Source: Xanthobacteraceae bacterium
Lineage (GTDB): Bacteria > Pseudomonadota > Alphaproteobacteria > Rhizobiales > Xanthobacteraceae
Direction of reading: 5' to 3'
Assembly: GCA_030037105.1 (NCBI GenBank)
Contig: JASHRY010000231.1
Span: forward strand, 1 to 5,368
Length of the DNA: 5,368 nucleotides
Translations under genes and position numbers: made by a program
Notes under the pieces: model-generated
Databases searched by the model: none
What the model was told of the DNA's origin: nothing
What the model saw: only the letters and a program-made list of their open reading frames with translations
In this document: one piece after another, positions 1-5,368 of the stretch
How positions within the stretch are numbered: the first letter of the stretch is position 1
Layout of the letters: each line of letters starts with the position of its first letter

Positions 1-1
1 C

Positions 2-529
2 GTAGAAATGCCCTTGGCTCGGGCCGTCGATGCCATAAGCCCAGAACAGGCCGGTGTTGAACCATTGCGGCGAATTCGGCGCCACCATCTGCATCGCCAG
101 CATGTAGCGCAGCTCGTCGAAGAACGTCTGCGCGTCACGCTCGGAATCGAAATAGCCGCCCTTGAAACCCCAGTAGGTCCAGGTGCCGGCAAGGCGGTCG
201 AACACCTGCTTGCAGGACATCTCGCCGATGAAGCGATCCTTCTCCGGCAACTCGTTCAAGGCGGCTTCGTCGGCAACGCTGCGCCACAGCCAGGAGGGAA
301 TGCTCTTCTCCTCGACCTCCCTCAGGCGCGCGGGCACCCCGGCCTTGCGGAAATATTTTTGCGCCAGCACGTCGGCGGCGACCTGCGACCAGGCCTCCGG
401 CACCTCGACGTCATCGGCATGGAAGACGATCGAGCCATCCGGATTGCGGATCTCGCTCGTGGCAAGACGGAAGACGATGTCCGCGTAAGGTGATTGTCCC
501 TCTTTGGTGTAGCGCCGCTCGATCCGCAT
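2..529 (-). CDS. nrdJ: Adenosylcobalamin-dependent (class II) ribonucleoside-diphosphate reductase NrdJ, N-terminal part only
   Basis: Reading the minus strand from the ATG at 529-527 gives 176 uninterrupted codons running off the left edge. The protein begins MRIERRYTKEGQSPY and ends in a block around residues 149-176 that contains APNSPQWFNTGL and AYGIDGPSQGH; both are hallmarks of the long alphaproteobacterial NrdJ. Known of the family: a cytoplasmic enzyme that uses adenosylcobalamin to generate a thiyl radical and reduce ribonucleotides to deoxyribonucleotides, with or without oxygen. Full-length alphaproteobacterial members are roughly 1,200 residues, so only about one seventh is visible and the catalytic cysteines and C-terminal redox cysteines lie outside. 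The start is supported by an AAAGGGG ribosome binding site six bases upstream and by the good family N-terminus. The gene is transcribed away from the patatin gene, with an 891-base divergent region between them. Confidence 0.93.
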   Translation of the reverse strand, partial: MRIERRYTKEGQSPYADIVFRLATSEIRNPDGSIVFHADDVEVPEAWSQVAADVLAQKYFRKAGVPARLREVEEKSIPSWLWRSVADEAALNELPEKDRFIGEMSCKQVFDRLAGTWTYWGFKGGYFDSERDAQTFFDELRYMLAMQMVAPNSPQWFNTGLFWAYGIDGPSQGHFY

Positions 530-535
530 CCTTTG

Positions 536-542
536 CCCCTTT
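536..542 (-). promoter_or_regulatory. Ribosome binding site of nrdJ
   Basis: On the minus strand AAAGGGG ends six bases before the ATG at 529-527. Its purine-rich sequence and spacing suit a Shine-Dalgarno site and fix the nrdJ start. A second AAAGG directly abuts the ATG and is too close to serve. Confidence 0.6.
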
Positions 543-613
543 CAAGCTCATTTCCTCGCCTCGGCGGCCCCGCGGAACACCCGCTCATCATATAGGGCGC
601 CGACGTTTCCCGG

Positions 614-643
614 CGATGCGGTCGAGCGACCTCGGCCGCATCG
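614..643. repeat. Strong inverted repeat (hairpin) upstream of nrdJ
   Basis: CGATGCGG at 614-621 is complementary to CCGCATCG at 636-643. Inside it, CGAG (623-626) pairs with CTCG (631-634) around the loop CGAC. The only internal irregularity is T622 opposite G635, which is a G-U pair in plus-strand RNA and a C-A mismatch in minus-strand RNA. The total is a stem of about 13 pairs closed by a tetraloop. It lies 85-114 bases before the nrdJ start codon. No T-run follows on either strand, so a simple intrinsic terminator is unlikely. It could be a structured element in the nrdJ leader or a protein-binding dyad. Confidence 0.7.
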
Positions 644-746
644 ATGTCCCGAAAAGCCCCGTCTCTCCTTGACATCCGCTCGGGGTCAGGTTGCGAGCCA
701 ACCCGTTGCGGCACCATCCGATCGTCTCTTGCGGCCTGCCGCCAAA

Positions 747-759
747 GCAAACCCTTTGC
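747..759. repeat. Short inverted repeat
   Basis: GCAAA at 747-751 and TTTGC at 755-759 are perfect inverted arms around CCC. It sits one base before the larger hairpin at 761-780 and is listed as part of that cluster. Alone it is weak and could be chance. Confidence 0.4.
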
Positions 760-760
760 C

Positions 761-780
761 CCGCGCCGTTGTCGGCGCGG
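761..780. repeat. Perfect 8-bp inverted repeat with tetraloop
   Basis: CCGCGCCG (761-768) and CGGCGCGG (773-780) are perfectly complementary around TTGT. The next bases, TGCGG at 781-785 and CCGCA at 788-792, form a further small dyad, and a run of five T follows at 798-802. In plus orientation this resembles an intrinsic terminator, but the T-run is about 18 bases from the main stem and no gene reads into it from the left. Alternatives are a structured leader of a minus-strand transcript, or a regulatory dyad. Confidence 0.6.
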
Positions 781-950
781 TGCGGCCCCGCATACCCTTT
801 TTGGAGAGCCCGGCCGACTTCAGTACAGCGCGCCGAACGTGGGAAGGCTAGGCCAAGCTCACTGCCGGCGTCAAGAGCTAGTACAAAAATCTGAATGAAC
901 CACTAAATGTGGGGATTACGGGGACGAATCAGGAGGGGACGCGCAAGTAT

Positions 951-960
951 CGGATATCCG
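951..960. repeat. 10-bp perfect palindrome
   Basis: CGGATATCCG is its own reverse complement. The same arms, CGGAT and ATCCG, recur with a three-base spacer at 1216-1228 in the same intergenic region. It may be an operator half of a pair, but no regulator is known from this window. Confidence 0.4.
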
Positions 961-1020
961 GTCGGAATCTGAAAGGGCGCCGCGTGCGATAGCTTGTAAT
1001 TTTCATCGTTGCCGCGCGCC

Positions 1021-1035
1021 GGGGTCGCACCTTCA
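1021..1035 (+). repeat. Imperfect direct repeat, copy 1
   Basis: GGGGTCG, two variable bases, then CCTTCA. The same 13 fixed bases with the same gap recur at 1083-1097, so the copies are 62 bases apart. It lies in the middle of the divergent intergenic region. The function is unknown. Confidence 0.45.
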
Positions 1036-1082
1036 TGTTAGGCCGCGCAGGACGAACGAGCGGACAATCATGCGATGGCACG

Positions 1083-1097
1083 GGGGTCGTTCCTTCA
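1083..1097 (+). repeat. Imperfect direct repeat, copy 2
   Basis: Second copy of GGGGTCG-NN-CCTTCA, with TT at the variable positions where copy 1 has CA. Just downstream, CTGTCA is also repeated in tandem at 1103-1108 and 1111-1116. Confidence 0.45.
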
Positions 1098-1215
1098 CAG
1101 TTCTGTCATGCTGTCACGCGGCTTTCCCGCTGATTCTGCGTGAAACGCTCAGGGAAATCGGCATTTTCGCCGCTGCCGCGCCCGCTGGCGGGCTGTAAGT
1201 AATTGAAACCAAAAT

Positions 1216-1228
1216 CGGATCAAATCCG
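1216..1228. repeat. Spaced dyad CGGAT-CAA-ATCCG
   Basis: Perfect five-base inverted arms around CAA, about 200 bases before the patatin start. The arms equal those of the palindrome at 951-960. This could be a transcription-factor site, but that is inference from symmetry only. Confidence 0.4.
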
Positions 1229-1391
1229 GATGGATTTTTCGTTCGTTCGCGCCCGCTGCCGCGGCCTAGCGCATCGGTAAAAGGCATACAATCCTAACGC
1301 GACCCTCGATAGCAAAAGCCGGGGCGGGTCGTCATCATTAACCTTAAAGAAGTCTTACTTTTCGCGTCGCCTTGGCGTTGCTTGACGGGGT

Positions 1392-1397
1392 AGGAGG
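1392..1397 (+). promoter_or_regulatory. AGGAGG motif upstream of the patatin gene, at unusual distance
   Basis: A perfect Shine-Dalgarno core, AGGAGG, ends 23 bases before the ATG at 1421. The usual spacing is about 5-10. No start codon in the patatin frame lies nearer, because TGA at 1418-1420 closes that frame just before the ATG. Either this motif is not the working site, or initiation here is weak or unusual. Confidence 0.3.
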
Positions 1398-1420
1398 GGG
1401 GCGTCGATAACCCTTCGTGA

Positions 1421-2899
1421 ATGGTGCGGTGTCGGTTCCAGCGTGCGATCCTTGCGGGGCGCAGTGTGGCGTGTGCCGTCTTCTTGGTCGGCTGCGCTCA
1501 AACCATCCATAATGAACCGATCAATCAGCCGCTCGGTCCTGGCTTTACGCCAAGCATCGACTTGAGCCGCGGCATCGACACTCCTTATGACAGCACGGTC
1601 GTGGCCCTGTCCTTCTCGGGCGGCGGCATGCGCGCGGCGGCATTTGCCTATGGCGCGCTGACTGGGTTCGACGAGACGCGGATACCGAGCGTGTCCGCCT
1701 CCGGGTCGCTCCTTGATCGCGTCGACTTCGTTACCGGCGTGTCCGGCGGATCGGTCCTTGCCGCTTATTACGGGCTCAAGAAGCGCAGGGCGCTCGTCGA
1801 TTTCAAGCAACGCTTCCTGCTGCGCAATGCCGAAGAGAACCTGCAGATGGGCCTCAACCTCCTGACCATTGCGCGCGGGTTGCAGGGCGGCATCAACGAT
1901 CCGACCGTGTTCCCACGCTGGCTCGACGACAATTTGTTCGATCACGCGACGTTCAGAACTCTGCTGGCGCAGCGGCGACCGTACATTTGGATCAACGCCT
2001 CCGATATCTACGACCGCACTCCGTTCATATTCGGTCCCGTGATTTTCGGGGCGTTATGCAGCGATCTCGCGAGCTACCCGATTTCGCTCGCGGTGGCGGC
2101 TTCCGCCGCGGTGCCGGTCATCTTCGCGCCGATCGTCATCGAAGGCTATCCGGGGCGCTGCTCGATCCCCCTGCCGGATTGGGTGGCGCGCGTGCGCAAT
2201 AACGTCAACGCGCCGCCATTGCTCAGGCTCTTCGCCAATGCCATGGCGCGCTACCATTCCGGCGAAGTCCACTACGTGAAGCTGCTCGACGGCGGCATGG
2301 TGGACAATTACGGGCTTGCCGGCTTCACCATAGCGCGGCTCGCCTCCAACACGCCTTACGGGCCGCTTGCGCCGCCGGAGGCGGTCAAATTGCGGCGGCT
2401 GTTGTTTCTCGTGGTCGACGCCGGCCGCGCGCCTTCGGGATCATGGTCGCAGACCGTGGAAGGTCCTTCCGGCGTCAATCTGATCACCGCCGCTTCCGAT
2501 ACGGCGACGGAATCCGGCGCGGTCGGCAGCTATTCGGCGTTCCAGGGCACGATGAACGAATGGCAGAACGCGCTGGTCAACTGGCGCTGCAGTCTTTCGG
2601 CGGCCGAACGCCGCCGTTTCGGCGCGCCGCCGGGATGGAACTGCCGGGACGTAAAGATTTTTGTCGGCCGCGTCGCCTTCGATCAATTGGGCCCGCAGCG
2701 CGCGCTGGCGCTCAACGCCGTCCCGACCGCCTTCAAACTGCCGCCGGACCAAGTCGACATGCTCATTGCGGCGGGACACGATGCGGTCAAGGGTAATCCC
2801 GTATTCCGCTCGTTCCTCGCGTCCTTGGGCCGTGCGCCGGCGCGCGGCGTGCCGGTCGCCGCTCCCGCTTTTGGCCCGCACGAGGCGCAGACGCAGTAA
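1421..2899 (+). CDS. Patatin-like phospholipase lipoprotein
   Basis: A 492-residue protein of the patatin-like phospholipase (serine acyl hydrolase) family, predicted to cleave acyl chains from phospholipids or other lipids with a Ser-Asp dyad. The N-terminus is a lipoprotein signal: arginines at 3, 5, 8 and 14, a hydrophobic stretch, and the lipobox LVGC with Cys25. Position +2 is Ala, which favours outer-membrane sorting. The oxyanion loop is GGGMR (67-71), the nucleophile Ser108 is in GVSGG (106-110), the conserved block SAAVPVIFAP spans 228-237, and the catalytic Asp290 is in DGG (290-292). The C-terminal part (about 320-475) has no motif I can name; Cys213, 247, 390 and 408 could form disulphides in the periplasm. 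An in-frame TGA directly precedes the ATG and the next Met is residue 70, inside the oxyanion motif, so 1421 is the best start. Substrate and physiological role are unknown. It is transcribed alone, divergent from nrdJ and convergent with the mutase unit. Confidence 0.9.
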   Translation: MVRCRFQRAILAGRSVACAVFLVGCAQTIHNEPINQPLGPGFTPSIDLSRGIDTPYDSTVVALSFSGGGMRAAAFAYGALTGFDETRIPSVSASGSLLDRVDFVTGVSGGSVLAAYYGLKKRRALVDFKQRFLLRNAEENLQMGLNLLTIARGLQGGINDPTVFPRWLDDNLFDHATFRTLLAQRRPYIWINASDIYDRTPFIFGPVIFGALCSDLASYPISLAVAASAAVPVIFAPIVIEGYPGRCSIPLPDWVARVRNNVNAPPLLRLFANAMARYHSGEVHYVKLLDGGMVDNYGLAGFTIARLASNTPYGPLAPPEAVKLRRLLFLVVDAGRAPSGSWSQTVEGPSGVNLITAASDTATESGAVGSYSAFQGTMNEWQNALVNWRCSLSAAERRRFGAPPGWNCRDVKIFVGRVAFDQLGPQRALALNAVPTAFKLPPDQVDMLIAAGHDAVKGNPVFRSFLASLGRAPARGVPVAAPAFGPHEAQTQ

Positions 2900-2903
2900 A
2901 TAT

Positions 2904-2927
2904 CGACGGCGGCCTTCGCTGCCGTCG
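2904..2927 (+). terminator. Hairpin just after the patatin gene, possible terminator
   Basis: CGACGGC (2904-2910) pairs with GCCGTCG (2921-2927), and GGC (2911-2913) pairs with GCT (2918-2920) through one G-U, closing on the loop CTTC: a 10-pair GC-rich stem starting five bases after the stop codon. The following bases are TTCAACC, so the U-tract of a classical intrinsic terminator is missing. Position between convergent genes supports a termination or 3'-end-protecting role. Confidence 0.5.
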
Positions 2928-2928
2928 T

Positions 2929-3247
2929 TCAACCGCATAGACGTGGCGGGAAAAGTTTCCGAAATCCGCGATACTCTGCCGATAGCATCATCCGACCGGC
3001 AAGGGTGGGAGGCATGATCAGAATATCTCGATCACATCGTCGGCGTCCGGTTGCAGCCCTGATGATGCGCTGAACGGTCATAAGATCGAGCCCCGAGAAC
3101 TTTGCCTCCGGATCGACGTCGATCAGCACGTCGAGGTCGCTGTCCGCGCGTGCGTCGCCGCGGGCGCGCGCGCCGAAGAGGCGAGTCGCGTCACCCCCTC
3201 GGCGCGCAGCGCCGGGCGGTCTCGGCGATGATCTCGTCGCGGGTCAT
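2929..3247 (-). pseudogene. Frameshifted nucleotidyltransferase (MNT-type) domain protein
   Basis: The minus strand from ATG at 3247 reads MTRDEIIAETAR and then stops at 3193-3191 after 18 codons. A second frame gives ALRAEGVTRLA, and a third gives LFGARARGDARADSDLDVL followed by IDVDPEAKFSGLDL. Joined, these form the N-terminal half of a minimal nucleotidyltransferase (DNA polymerase beta superfamily), a family that often acts as the MNT antitoxin of HEPN toxins. One base added near 3214 and one near 3182 would restore a single frame. The metal-binding DSDLD pattern is present, but the usual GS of the GSxARG motif is GA here. The third frame runs on to a stop at 2931-2929 with a tail I do not recognise, so a third lesion near 3035 is possible. 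No HEPN partner is nearby. It lies 36 bases downstream of the mutase stop on the same strand. True decay and base-calling error cannot be separated from this sequence alone. Confidence 0.72.
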
Positions 3248-3283
3248 GCGACGATACCTATCACATCATGATGGGTCCGTTGT

Positions 3284-5368
<2,085 letters not shown>

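Larger units (their letters stand above)
530..1420. other. Long divergent intergenic region between nrdJ and the patatin lipoprotein gene
   Basis: The 891 bases hold no open frame with a family resemblance. Frames at 644-898, 669-851 and 691-894 overlap each other in different phases and read as low-complexity, Arg/Pro/Ser-rich peptides, as GC-rich non-coding DNA does. The part near nrdJ (600-810) is rich in inverted repeats. The middle part (890-1250) is locally more AT-rich and holds three GANTC sites, an imperfect direct repeat and two dyads with CGGAT/ATCCG arms. Both neighbouring promoters must lie here, but I found no convincing paired -35/-10 elements. I looked for a cobalamin riboswitch because nrdJ needs B12 and found neither its B12 box nor its conserved core on either strand. 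No tRNA, SRP RNA or tmRNA signature was recognised. Confidence 0.7.

Noticed and set aside
8..493. 161-codon open frame on the plus strand
   Set aside because: It is the antisense of nrdJ, whose conserved blocks are unmistakable on the other strand.
669..674. Perfect TTGACA on the plus strand
   Set aside because: No -10-like sequence at the right distance.
846..874. Possible nrdJ promoter on the minus strand: TTGACG, 17 bases, CTAGCC
   Set aside because: The -35 is good but the -10 is a poor match, and it would imply a leader of over 300 bases; too weak to call.
644..898. 84-codon open frame in the intergenic region
   Set aside because: No ribosome binding site of note, Arg/Pro/Ser-rich low-complexity translation, and it spans several hairpins; nothing supports coding.
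530..900. Possible cobalamin riboswitch before nrdJ
   Set aside because: Neither the B12 box nor the conserved core was found on the minus strand. A CACTGCC at 860-866 lies on the wrong strand and lacks the rest.
1177..1258. 11-base direct repeat CGCGCCCGCTG at 1177-1187 and 1248-1258
   Set aside because: Short and GC-only in character; expected by chance at this base composition.
1287..1292. TACAAT, a -10-like hexamer before the patatin gene
   Set aside because: No acceptable -35 at 16-18 bases upstream, so it is only a lone hexamer match.
1355..1945. 196-codon open frame on the minus strand
   Set aside because: Antisense to the patatin gene, whose motifs are intact; no recognisable family.
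3111..3124. 14-bp perfect palindrome GATCGACGTCGATC
   Set aside because: It falls on the codons for Ile-Asp-Val-Asp in the nucleotidyltransferase remnant and is explained by coding.

Overview
The window looks like chromosomal DNA of a high-GC alphaproteobacterium, most likely of the order Hyphomicrobiales (Rhizobiales). The grounds are the GC-rich third codon positions, an NrdJ N-terminus typical of that group, a close relative of the single-chain alphaproteobacterial methylmalonyl-CoA mutase, and GANTC sites in the long intergenic region. Genus cannot be told from the sequence alone.

Layout from left to right. (1) 2-529, minus strand: the first 176 codons of nrdJ, the adenosylcobalamin-dependent class II ribonucleotide reductase; the rest lies outside the left edge. 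(2) 530-1420: an 891-base divergent intergenic region with no convincing gene, but with several inverted repeats (strongest 614-643 and 761-780), an imperfect direct repeat, two dyads with the same arms and three GANTC sites. (3) 1421-2899, plus strand: an outer-membrane-type lipoprotein of the patatin-like phospholipase family with all catalytic motifs intact, followed at once by a hairpin (2904-2927). (4) 2929-3247, minus strand: a broken nucleotidyltransferase (MNT-type) gene with at least two single-base deletions. (5) 3284-5368, minus strand: almost all of methylmalonyl-CoA mutase, with its true start beyond the right edge.

Functionally, the two outer genes both need adenosylcobalamin: one makes deoxyribonucleotides, the other interconverts (R)-methylmalonyl-CoA and succinyl-CoA in propionate metabolism. 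They are not in one operon, because an oppositely oriented gene and a long intergenic region separate them. The patatin lipoprotein is an independent transcription unit on the other strand and converges with the mutase/nucleotidyltransferase unit. Most of the window is ordinary core and accessory metabolism. I see no defence system, mobile element, CRISPR array or new multi-gene system. The points most worth checking are the structured nrdJ upstream region and the decayed nucleotidyltransferase.
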